Assembly (NCBI GenBank): GCA_018136815.1 | Contig: CM030935.1 | Span: 5,447,921 to 5,511,920 of the forward strand | DNA length: 64,000 bases | Source of the DNA: Isochrysis galbana | Lineage: Eukaryota; Haptophyta; Isochrysidales; Isochrysidaceae | Reading direction: 5' to 3' | Notes under the pieces: generated by a model | What the model saw: only the letters and a program-made list of their open reading frames with translations | Database searches by the model: none | What the model was told of the DNA's origin: nothing | Shown: piece by piece, positions 45,937 through 56,344 of the stretch | How the letters are laid out: each line of letters begins with the position of its first letter | Numbering within the stretch: the stretch's first letter is position 1 | Program-made: the position numbers and the translations under genes

Positions 45937-46560
45937 CTCAGACCTTACAATCCCTCCTCACCTCGCCAGCCCCTGCCACCACAGCCCTCCTCACACTCAC
46001 CCTCGCCTTTCGCCGCTCGTTCCATGTCGCTTTCGCCGCCGTCCTCGCCCTCGCTCAAGCCCGCCTGCCCGCCTTCCTCTGCTGACGGGCTTCAGCCCGT
46101 CAGCACCTCTGAAGTCGTCTCCTCCGCCGCGCCTGCCGCCGGCATGCATCCTTCCTCATTGCCCTCAGGCCCTATGGGCCAGCCCAATTCGTCATACAGA
46201 TGCATCATAATACGCCAATGAGTCCGCCTTGCTAGCCAAATCGTCTGATCCTATCCCACATCAACCTCAAAGGGCGGTCCTAACAGCTAGCCAAGCCCTC
46301 AAGACAGCCAGATGCTACCGTTGTCAAGATTCTGGGCATCAAGCCAATGCTTGCCCCATCCCACCTACCACTACCACCTGACCACAATCCGTCACTATTA
46401 GTATTAGTGACTGGATATCAGCCCTACAATCCCACGCCGGCTCGCGCACGATAGGCGGTCGAGGTAAAGGTAAGGGTGGCAATTCTCACAACAATAAAGG
46501 AGGCCGAGGAAAAGGAGGGTCGGCGTACGTGCTATCTGACACAGACAAGACCGACGTTGC
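45937..46560 (+). mobile_element. LTR-retrotransposon gag fragment with zinc knuckle (fossil)
   Basis: A CCHC zinc-knuckle motif is encoded near 46315-46365, followed by a Gly/Lys-rich segment. It is not the gag of the adjacent Gypsy copy, so the Gypsy LTR probably abuts, or was inserted into, another element. Broken and short. Confidence 0.6.
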
Positions 46561-46604
46561 CGCACTCAGGGTAGGACCGAGGTATCTATAACAAAACACG
46601 ACTT

Positions 46605-47689
46605 ATGTTTAATCAGGAACCACCGTTTCCCCCTCCGCCGCCGCCCCCGACGTCCATGGGGAAGCAGACAGACCCCACGGCGATGGCGGAGCTGGAGGCG
46701 GCACTCACCGCCGCCGTGTCCAAGGCACTGCGCGACGGTGCGCCCGACATCGTCGCCGCCGTCGGTAGGGAGCTCCTCTCGCTCTCGGACCCGAGCGAAA
46801 CCCTGCGGAGCCGACCGACCAGGCACGGCATGTGGTTCTTGGCCTCGCGCGCGCATATGCACAAGTACGAGGTGGAGGAGCAGTGCGACATCTACGAGGA
46901 GTTCTTCGCCCACCACCCCAATGGCCTTGACAGCTGCCGTAATTTCGTGGCAGTCCGGCTCAGCGAGCCGCAGGTCGAGAAGTACCATAGCGATATCCGC
47001 ATGTCCTCGTATCGCTGGCGTGACGTGAGGGGGGTAGGCAGCACCGGCTCCAACTTCTCGATCCCCGGCAATTACGGCTGGTTCCTCGACCTGCTCGACG
47101 ACCACGGCTGGCTTGGATGGATGGATTTCGTGGCGGTACGCTCTCCCGCCTTGCCCTGCTCAGTGATTGACTCAACGCATGACATTCCTTCCCCACCCCT
47201 TGTACAGAATATTGGTGTGAATGTGCCAGTAGCTGACACCCTGGCATACATGGGGCACTTGTATGCGCGGTGCATCACTATCGGCGAGTGGCTTTTCGAC
47301 AAGGAGGCACTCCACCACGGCCTTGCGCGCGGCTGGATCTACCAAGAGAACGCCTTCGGCCCTCTTGACCCAACCGGTGTTGACAACCTCTTCGGATGCA
47401 TTCGTACGGTTGGAAAGCGGTTACGAGCCGGGGACGATGGAGCCATCGACCAATTCATGGAATGGTGCGGAAGAGACGCCCTGGGAGGGCTGCTACTACG
47501 TCGAGGCTACAATGTGGCCTTGAACACGTTCACTTCAGACCCACCTCTGCGGAGCTCGGGAGACTACGGTGGCGCCCAGGCGATCATCCGTATGGCTGAT
47601 CGGCTAGTGCGACGAATGGAAGGGGACGACGACTTCAATACAACAGAGGCATGGGAAAGCTTGGAAGCGCGCGCTCGCAAGAAGGATGG
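46605..47689 (+). CDS. Hypothetical protein, possibly HET-like (partial, runs into gap)
   Basis: The frame is open from MFNQEPPFPPPPPP to the gap. A proline-rich start leads to a globular domain with SYRW, a GWFLDLLDDHGWLGWMDFVA segment, then VPVADTLAYMGHLYARC and GLARGWIYQENAF. This order (an S-Y-x-W, a W-[IM]-D block, then an R-[GW]-W-x-x-QE block) recalls HET/TIR-like domains of fungal incompatibility proteins and related algal proteins. A 72-bp piece, 47136-47207, has GTACGC and TACAG ends and is in frame, so it is probably an intron that can be read through; removing it joins WMDFVA to NIGVNVP. The C-terminus is lost in the gap. It may be the N-terminus of the LOV protein that follows; the same strand and short distance allow this, but do not prove it. 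Confidence 0.55.
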
Positions 47690-47789
47690 NNNNNNNNNNN
47701 NNNNNNNNNNNNNNNNNNNNNNNNNNNNNNNNNNNNNNNNNNNNNNNNNNNNNNNNNNNNNNNNNNNNNNNNNNNNNNNNNNNNNNNNN
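47690..47789. other. Assembly gap of 100 N
   Basis: Placeholder gap. The frames on its two sides differ by phase, which means nothing because the true length is unknown. Confidence 0.99.
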
Positions 47790-50700
47790 GCTCGGCGCTG
47801 TATAGCCTGCCGCGGCTTTGGGCTTCTGAGCACGAGGGCCTCGGCCCTGCCCTCTCTGGCCATTCGCGTCGAACAGTCGTCAAAGCGGCCGAGGCGCTCG
47901 GCGCGGCCGAGGGACGGGCGCTTGAGCTTGTGCGCCGTGTGGCCGGCACGAATGCGATGGATCCTGAGCTGATGCGCGAGGCGATGGGCACGCTCCGCAC
48001 CATCTCGGCACGTCACGCTGAGGTCAATGCCGCGTTACTGGCACGCCAGGCCTCGCTTGTCCAGCTGCCCTCTATAGAAGGCATTGGCCGTCAAGTTCAT
48101 GTCGATGAGGAGCGACCGCCGTGGACCTTCCGGATGGACGACAATGAGTACGCTGCCGAATGGATGGCCCACGAACTGCGCAGACGAGAGGCGGAGGAAA
48201 ATGAGAAGATCCGGCTAGAGGAAGAGGAGGAGGAGCGTCGACAAATCGAGATGATGCGCGCTGAGGTGCACGAGGCTAGCGTGCTGCTGCGCAAGCAGCT
48301 ACAGCTGCGTGCCGAGACGGAGGAGCAGCGCGAGCTTGACGTGCTGCGTGGACAGGCCGAGGCCCTAATCAACGCAGTGCGCTTCCGGCACATCTCCCCG
48401 CGCAAACGAGCACCACCAGTCGACAAGGAGGTCCCTGAGCGCGCGGTCGATCTCCTCGAGCAGCGGCTCGTTCACGGAATGGATGTACTCGAGCAAACCG
48501 GGCTGATCTCGCGCACAGAGCCGGCCGGTGGCCTCTCCGAGGTGAGCTCGGTGCTCTCGGACGAGGTCTCCTCGCTCCCGGACGCAACGGAGGCGGCGGC
48601 CGCTCCCTCCACCGCGCCACCGCCTGCGCCGCCCGCGCCGCCCGCGCCATTGCCGCCATCGCCAACAGCGACGCCACCGGCACCAGCGCCAGGTGCAGCA
48701 CCGCCAACCTCAGAGCTCTCCCCGACTCCGCCGTCCCCTGCGATCATGCCCACCACGGTGGGCCCAAAGCCAACCGAGGAGACAGAGAAACAGGAGGAGG
48801 AGGAGGAGGAGGAGGAAGAGGTGGAAGAGGAGGAGGAGGAGGAGGAGGAGGAGAAAGAAGGCGAGCCGCAGCAGCAGCCGTACGTGCTCACCCTAGAGCA
48901 GGAGGCGCAGGTAAGTCAAGCGGTACAGGTACAGATGCAGGAGATAAAGGACAGAGGGCAGCTGCCTCCCGAGCTCGCACACATTGAGGAACAGATGCGA
49001 CAGATCGAGACGCAGGCAGCACAGATGACGCCCGAGCAGCAACAGGAGGCGATGGTGTACTACCAGCAGCTGCAGGCGCAGTACCAGCAGACGGGCCTGC
49101 AATGGCAGGGACACCTGACTGTTATCATGCGCCAGCAGATGTTCCCGCCGCCGCCACCGCCGCCGCCCAAGGGTAAGACCAGCAAGAGGCCGAAGGAGAA
49201 GACGACGAAGCCCAAGCGTGCGGCCACAGGCAACGCGGCGGCTACCACGGGCCAGTTAGCACCGGCGGCAAGCGTAAAATCCGCTCACAAGGTTTCAACG
49301 GCCAGGGCCACAGACAAGTCACGCCACGAGGCGTCATTGCGCGGCAGCTCACCGCGGACGCGCTCGAACCGCATGCCGGCCAAGGGTCCAGCGCGTCGCA
49401 CCGCGAAGCCGGCCGTAGCCCAGACGCCTGAGGATGACGACACGGCGCCCTTGGAGTGGACTGTCCGAGCCGCCGAGTCGGCGGCCGTTGCGCCGCCCGT
49501 GACCGAGCGACCCGGGTCTGCGGTCGACCCGATGCCGCAAGCAATCGCCGACGCGCGCTGCCCCGAGCTTGACCGACTAGCAGAGCTATTCAAGGCTTCC
49601 TATTCGACTGGCCAGCCGTGGCACATGATGCTGCGCGAGGTTGCTCACTCACTGCCAGTCGGGATGCTCTGCGTGATGATGGATAAGCCGGGCCTCCCGG
49701 TGGAGTGGGTGAATGAGGCCTTCGAGCGGCTCACGCTCTGGGGCAACGAATGTGTGGGCCAAAACTGCCGCTTCTTGCAAGGTGCGCACACCGAGAAGCC
49801 AGCGGTGCGCATGATTGTCAAGGCTGTGCGCAACGGCCAGCCAATGCCACCCATCATGCTGACCAACTATCGGAAAGACGGCACCGAGTTCTCCAACGTG
49901 CTTTCCCTCCACCCCGTGCACGACACCAACGGTCATTACACCTACTCGCTCGGTATACTCATCTCGGCTGAGCAGCTTGAGACGCCGTTGGCCGAGGTGT
50001 GCGAGCAGGTACGCTCGGCGCTGCCGCGCTCCTTCGACGCTGCGCTGCGCATGGACCCGCACCCGCCGACCGCGACGATCGACCAGGCAGCAGAGGATGC
50101 GCGGCGGTGGAACAAGCAGATGGCCGCCTTCACCCGCCGATTGCTCCGGATGGACAACGGCGCCACACTCGACTACCTGATCGCGCAGGCAATGGGCGGC
50201 GCAAGAGCTCTCGGGATCGACATGCTCAAGCACTATGTCATGACGGAGCTCGAAGAGCCTGCGTCAACTGGCCATGCCCTCGAGCTCGACGTGCTCATGG
50301 CCCACGCGCAGCTGCAGCGGGAAAAGGGGTCTAAGCAGGCCGAGCGTCGGGCGCGCGACTTCTACCAGTCCGTCTACGGGGAAAAGGTTACTGGTGCGCT
50401 CGCGCTGAGCAAGAAGCTGCGAAAGCATGCAGACACAGCTCGCGCCTCGCTGCTCGATGAGATTGTCGGCAAGTTTACTCGTGATAAGGCCTACTGCGAG
50501 CCTCTAGTTCAGGGGATGCTCGGCGAGGCCTCGCCGAACGTTCCCATCGACCGTGCCGAGTGGGCGGTCGCGGCCCGCGAGCTGATGTGGCCTGAATACA
50601 AGGTGCCGGCCGACGTGGCGGGCTTCCTGCTCAGCTTCGTCTCCGTTACCGACACGTTCCCCACCTGCATCGTCATTAGCGACATGGCGATGCCGGGCAA

Positions 50701-51319
50701 CCCTATGGTCTACGTCAACCGTGAGTTTTGCAAGGTGACGGGCTATGAGCGCGAAGAGGTTCTCGGGCTCAATTGCCGCTTCCTACAAGGGCCGAAGACG
50801 GAGCCCGCAGCCGTCGCCACCATCCAGGACTCGCTGCGCCGCGGTGTCGACTGCTTTGTGCGCATCACAAACTACCGCAAGGACGGCGAGAACTTTGAGA
50901 ATTTGCTCTCATTGAGGCCGGTGCACGACTCAAACGGTGTATACCGCTTCTGCATTGGCGTGCAATTTGACGCCACTGTCTCGCCGCACAACCGGATGCA
51001 GAAGATGCGCAAGCTGCTGCCACTCCTGCCCAATCAATTGCGAGTCGATGGATCAACTGCGGGCGCGCGGCACATAAAGCAAATAAAGGCTGGCGAGGTG
51101 GACGACGCTGCGGACGAGGATGCGGTGGGTAAGGCGCTGATTGCGGCGCTAGCAAAGCGCGGCGCCCAGGCATCCGTCCAAAAGTCAAAGACGGAGGGCG
51201 CCAATGCCGAGTATGCGGACAACTATGCGGAGATGAAGCAGCGCATCCGGCGCAAGAAGCAGCCCCTCCCTGCTACCGCCGCAGACTACAGCTCCGGCGC
51301 CATTCACAACTCCCGTTAG
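47790..51319 (+). CDS. Dual-LOV-domain blue-light receptor-like protein (5' partial)
   Basis: About 1176 codons are open to a TAG at 51319, with no intron needed. In order: helical and charged N-terminal part with a coiled coil (about 48160-48400); Pro-rich linker; a poly-Glu block (48795-48860); Gln-rich helix; basic Lys/Pro segment; LOV1 (about 49655-49975); a 215-residue helical region; LOV2 (about 50650-50985); a short basic tail. Both LOV domains carry the photoactive motif NCRFLQG whose cysteine forms the flavin adduct in blue light, and both keep the NYRKDG and VHD segments of the flavin pocket. No kinase, bZIP or other known output domain is seen, so this is neither a phototropin nor an aureochrome. 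The region between the LOVs might be an effector (see findings). The start is missing in the gap. Confidence 0.88.
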
Positions 51320-51988
51320 CTACCGGTAGATCTTTTGACCCTTCTTCCCCGTGGTGGTGGCACCGACGCATCTTGATGTCGCCTTGTGATTCTATGATGA
51401 AATTCTGTTGGCTTTTTGTGTGCGCGCCCTTCACGCCGCAAGAGACGGTAGGCATAGTAGGCATAGTAGCCGTAGTGGTTGAACGAATGAGACGCGATGT
51501 CACGCTGTGAATGAATTGGTTCTTCACGAAGAGGCCAAGGCGTGGGGGCGCTTTTACTTACTAATATGACTGTTTACGGGACTAGGGGCGGACCAACACG
51601 GAGAGAGGAGAGGAAAAAGTCTTGAGAGAGGAGAGGAGAGAGAACTCTGGAGAGAGAAGAGGAGAAGGGAGAAGGGAGAGAAGTCTGGAGAGGGGAGAGG
51701 GGAGAGGGGAGAGGGAACAGGAGAGAGGAGAGGGGAGGTGAGAGCGGAGAGGGGAGAGAAGTCTGGAGAGAGAAGAGGGGAGAGGAGAGGAGAGGGGAGA
51801 GAGAAGAGAGGAGAGGGTGGAGAGAGAAGAGAGGAGAGGGGAGAGGGGAGAGAGAAGAGGGAAGAGGGGAGAGGGGAGAGAGGAGAGAGGAGAGAGGGGA
51901 GCGGAGAGGGCAGAGGGCAGAGGGGGGAGGGGGGAGGGGAGAGGAGACCCCCTCTCTCACAGCTCCACCGCCCTTCTTCCTTCCCCTC
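51320..51988. other. Intergenic region with GA-rich tract
   Basis: The LOV 3' UTR is followed by a 350-bp purine-rich repeat (about 51595-51950) with gagaggggaga units directly upstream of the ankyrin gene. Its opposite-strand Ser/Pro/Leu frames are artefacts of composition. Confidence 0.7.
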
Positions 51989-53507
51989 ATGCCCGTGGAT
52001 CGCGAGTCGCCTGAGAAGCGCGCAGCCTGCTGGCACTCTGCCGTCCGTCGCGGCTCCTTCTCCCTCGTCTCCTCCGCCCTCGCGCAACAGAGCTCCCCAG
52101 TCAACGAAGTCGACAGCGGTGGCTTCACCGCTCTCATGCGGTGTTGTGTGTCTGGGCAGCTTCTCTCGCTGCTTCTCGAGCATGCGGGCGTCGATGTGAA
52201 TGCGTCCGGAGCGCCAGATGGCTCGACAGCGCTACTACTGGCCTGCAGGTCCGGCTCGCCGCCGTGATGGCAAGGAGTGCGGGTCGGGAGTAGGAGGGGA
52301 AGAGGGAGGGGGGAAGGGGAGGGGGGCAAGCGGGACAGGGTGGGTCGGGAGGGATGGCTCCTTCCAGTGGAAAGTGGCACACCAGGTAAGGAGATTGGAT
52401 GCGGAGGGTGAGGAAGGGACTCGCACACTTTGCAATGCGGACGCTAGCCTGCGTACGTTCGCCTTCTCAAATACTCCTCTTTGCAGGTATCGCTCGGCGA
52501 GGATTGTACACAGTCTGCTGCGCAGAGGAGCCCGGATGACCAGGGACAGGAGCGGCGCGACGGTGCTGCACAAGGCAGCCGCGAACAGGGACCCATCGGT
52601 GCTGCGGCTGCTCCTGCAGGAGGGTGCCGCCCCCTACCTGCGCGACCTTGAAGGCCGCTGCCCGCTTGCCACTGCTTTGCTGCTAGGAAACCAGGAGGCG
52701 GCGCAGGTATTGCTTGAGGAGTTGAGCAGATGCCATAAGGGGTACCGTGATGCCCAGCTCTGCCGATTGAAGTGGCAAGACTCGGTGCGATATCTGAACG
52801 GTGCGAAAATGAGCGGGCCCTCTGTTGGGGCCGAGTTACGCCCAGACAATTCTGGCTCTCGGGTCTCCTCATGCTGGCTGGCTGGATGCGATGAGCAACA
52901 GGATTCGATGCCCGTAGTGAGCATCGACAACCTGCCTGACGAGGCAATTGATCTGATTCTCTTGGCAGCAATGGGCCCGCTCGCTCAAAGTGAGAGTAGC
53001 AACTTCGGCAGTGCCTGCACTGTCGAGCCGTCACAGGGAGTATTGCCTACACGAAGAGGCATACTGCCTGTCACCGAGCTCAACACTGCGCGCGACACGC
53101 AGCCCAGCACACAGGATAGGACAAAGGCTGCGACCGCGCAGTGCACTCGCAATCTTGGCTCCTCCCCCGCCGCGCTCCTAGCCATTCTTTCACGGACGAG
53201 CTCGCGATTTCGCTCGGCATGCCGTCGGTTCGAACTCACTCGTTGGACCTCCGTCCAAAACTTAAACGCGAGCATTGTGCGCTTCCATCCGCGCTGGCAG
53301 CACACCACGCTGCTGCACTTGGCAGCCGCTCACGGCATGGAAGAGGTAGCGGAGAAGCTTTTGCGAAGAGGGGCGAGCGTTGACGTGCGCGACAGTTTGG
53401 GCCTTACGCCCGTCGAAGAGGCGCGCATGAAGAACCAGCCAATTCTAGTCGCCTTGCTGCTCTCCTGGGGTAATGGCCACCGAGATGTCGCAACAATACC
53501 TCGGTAG
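51989..53507 (+). CDS. Ankyrin-repeat protein with F-box-like segment
   Basis: Two exons, 51989-52248 and 52487-53507, join with GT-AG and matching phase, giving 426 residues. Exon 1 and the start of exon 2 hold three to four ankyrin repeats (GGFTALMRCCVSGQLLSLLL; DGSTALLLACR; SGATVLHKAAANRDPSVLRL; GRCPLATALLLGN). The middle has an F-box-like piece, VSIDNLPDEAIDLILL, with a later RTSSRFRSACRRF that resembles the second half of an F-box, separated by a polar insert. The C-terminus resumes ankyrin: TTLLHLAAAHGMEEVAEKLL and SLGLTPVEEARMK. Ankyrins bind partner proteins; an F-box would connect to an SCF ubiquitin ligase, but that assignment is inference. Start is the first ATG after the GA tract. 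Confidence 0.78.
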
Positions 53508-55519
53508 CGTGGCAGTGATGCAAGGTGACGTGGTACGCTCATCTTCGAGAAAATCCCTGGCGCTCCTCCGGTTTTCTTTTTTTCGAAAAATACCCCGTTG
53601 TTGCAAGAATCAAGAAAGGGAGGATGGGAGCCACCGAGAGCGGCGAGCGACCCAACCGGTACGCCCCAGTGCCAAGCTCTCCGCTTTCCTGACATCTCAA
53701 CAGCAAATCGCGGCGGGTGGCAAGGAGGTTCGCCACGGCGCAATTTTATTCTCCTGGTTCATGTTTATTGTGCCAAAGTCCAGAGCTCAGCACTATGTGT
53801 TGCGATGGCAATTTCGGTCGTCGCTCTCTCACTCGTGGCTTGCCAGATGACAATGCGCGGCCTCGATATGTCGCATTGCCACCCAAGGTCATCTACTAGA
53901 TGATAGTGCATATGCGAACAAAACATCTTAACAAACTAACCGCTACTTGCACGGTGTGAGGCAGAGTGCTTTATGCTACTCCTGGCTACCCGACCTAGCC
54001 CTAACCTTCCTGTGAGGAGAGGACTGGAGCAGTGGTTGTGGGGCGTGTGGAGGTGGGAGGGACTGATGTCTCATGTATGTAACATGTGAGAGCTACAGCC
54101 CCTCAGCGGTAACCCCCGACAGAAAGATGCCACCTCTTGTTGCAAGCTTTGCTCATGCAAACCATCTCAATCTAGATGGCAAGCTTTGCTGATGTGGCCA
54201 ACCATCTATGACCAAGCTTTTCGGGCGCGCAGCGCGCCCGAGCAATAAAAAATTCCAAATGGGAAGATGCGCACCTGCGGCACTGAGCCGCTGGCCGATG
54301 CCGCACGCCGACGCAGGTGAAGACGCAGGTGAAGATGTCCCTGCAGCAGGCCCTGCAGAGACCCCGGCAGAGCCCGGGGGCGGGCGGGCGGGTCATCTGA
54401 GCGCCCCGGCTTGCGGCTTGCATTCATGGTCATGTCTGGGGCCTAGGCTCCTTCAGACGGCGAAGGGGTAGCGTTGCGCACTCCCGGGGCGGCTGCTGGA
54501 GTGCTGCAGCGACAAACTTCGAAGATGCTGCTGAGACCGCAGAGGTCGCCAGTCGAGCGCCCGAAGTCTGTGGTGTCGCAGATTTGGCAACCGGTGGTGA
54601 GTCAGGCGCTCTCCGCCGGCCTGGGCTCCTTCTAGGCCGGTCACTCACGCTTTTTAACCACTATTTTCTATTTTCCATCCCTCCTGGGTGTCCAAGGATT
54701 CCCTTGGGACCCCCCTTACCTGCCCCCCCAGACCCCCCCCCCCCGGATGCGGATGTTCCGTCATATATGATATCAGCTGATGCGTGTCAGTCTCAGTAGC
54801 CTAAGACCTGATACTAAGTATCACATGACACTTTGGCGATATCGCGCTGGATGCCAGGAAGCAGCCAGGGCGGCAACAAAAAGCAGGAGGGTCATGACAG
54901 ACAGTGAGAGAGACAGTGGTACAGGGGTAAGGGGGTCAGAACCTGGGACACCTGGGGGCACTGGGGAACTCAAGATACCCCTGGGGCACGGTGATTCTAC
55001 AACAATCACGCACGCACAAACCCTTACATATACCCCACCACGGTTCTTTGGATAATACTCTGAGACAAACAGGAAGGCGTGCGAGGGAACAAAGAAGGAA
55101 TCAAGGATTTAGGGAATCGGCGAGTGTTGCCTTAGTATGAGCCGATGAAGCGTCGTGAGTGTTGATGAAGGTGAGATTCCTTAGGTGCACTAAGTCGATC
55201 TAGAGTGAGCTGAGATCCCCAAGATGAAGGCGAGGTCTAGAAGTCGATGTGCAAATGACTCGGGGAACCCTAAGAACTCGATGTGCATCGACTGCAGATG
55301 ATAATGTAGAGAAGAGTCCAGAAGGTGGTGCACATGATGAAAGAGGCTGATGACTTGATGAAAAGGAATCTGGCAGACAAAGTTATCGGTAAAGCCGATT
55401 CTATCGGTAAGGACCAATGGGTTGTGTTGGCAGATGACGGCACTCTGTGATAGGCGACTAAGGTTATAAAGAATATATACTATATTTAAACATTGGCGCC
55501 TGCGGCTACGGGCAACCGC
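53508..55519. other. Repeat-bearing intergenic region, no firm gene
   Basis: Contains the short repeat at 53934-53985, a GC-rich part at 54200-54650 with small open frames on both strands, and an AT-richer part at 54780-55490. None of the small frames shows a recognisable domain. Confidence 0.45.
53934..53985. repeat. Second copy of the 62-bp inserted unit
   Basis: ctaaccgctacttgcacggt and the following bases to tgctactcctgg match the insert at 31890-31951. No flanking direct repeat was found here, and it carries a few extra bases. Confidence 0.75.
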
Positions 55520-56344
55520 CTATTCGTTTTCGCGTTCTCGCTCGCGCTCCCCCCCCCCTCCCCCCCTTCCCCTTCCTCCTCTGCTCGACACGACGGCTGC
55601 TACGATGGCTGGCACGATCGAGGAGTCGGGGGCCGGTGACAATGCCGACAACAGCAACTGCGAGGACTGCATGTTGGGGCGTCGCCTGATCTGCGACCTC
55701 GAGAGGAACGCGCTCTTGTGGTCGACGATCGAAGAGGTGGCGGCCCGACAGAAGACCACGCGCAGCAAGATGTGCCTCTTCTGCGCCGCCACTTCCACTT
55801 GCGCCCCTGCTGCCAGCACCGGTGTGACTTGCGCCTCTTGTTCTGCCGCCGCTTGCAGAAATGAGGCAACCGCTTCTTCACTCACGGCGTCACCACGTTC
55901 AAGCGAAGCCAAAAGGGCCGCGGCGTGGTCAGCCTTCTTCATCTGGGCGGGTGCCCTTTGCCCTCGAACTCGAAGATGATCGAGGAGCTGCGCCTTGGTC
56001 AGCTTGCCAACGTCGCTCATATCGAGAGATGCCCATGAGTCCACTGCCGCCGCCAAGTTTTGGGGCGCAAGGGCGCTACTTGTTGGGCCTAGGCGAGAGG
56101 GAGACTGCTGTTTCTGCTGCGCCCCCTCAGCACTTGCACTATCGGCGACGTCATCTCCCTCCTCGCCATCCTCGTCGTCCTCGTCAACAGACTCACCATC
56201 ACCATCACCATCGTCGTCGTGGTTGCGGAGCATGCAGTCGTCCTCATTGTCAGAAGGGAGCAGCTCACGCTCCTCTTCGTCCGAGTCCAAGACTCTCTCG
56301 CCCTCGGGCTCAACGAGGGTTGCTGCCTCATCGCCGCTTGCCAT
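55520..56344 (-). CDS. Acidic protein with SAP-like motif
   Basis: A single 274-residue frame from MASGDEAATLVEPEGERVLD. Residues 15-75 are strongly acidic with Asp/Glu runs. Residues about 105-140 (KLTKAQLLDHLRVRGQRAPA, then KKADHAAALLASL) follow the SAP pattern of two amphipathic helices, a motif that binds AT-rich scaffold DNA or RNA. The end is Gly/Arg/Glu-rich. The rest is unassigned and the last ~100 residues may be outside the true gene, since a splice donor could lie earlier. A nuclear chromatin or RNA-processing role would fit, but is inference. The upstream flank is a G homopolymer tract at 56390-56420. Confidence 0.6.
   Translation of the reverse strand: MASGDEAATLVEPEGERVLDSDEEERELLPSDNEDDCMLRNHDDDGDGDGESVDEDDEDGEEGDDVADSASAEGAQQKQQSPSRLGPTSSALAPQNLAAAVDSWASLDMSDVGKLTKAQLLDHLRVRGQRAPAQMKKADHAAALLASLERGDAVSEEAVASFLQAAAEQEAQVTPVLAAGAQVEVAAQKRHILLRVVFCRAATSSIVDHKSAFLSRSQIRRRPNMQSSQLLLSALSPAPDSSIVPAIVAAVVSSRGGRGRGGGGGERERERENE

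Noticed and set aside
54780-55510. A further LTR ending before a primer-site-like tggcgcc
   Set aside because: No matching second copy or clear start was found; the resemblance is limited to a few bases.
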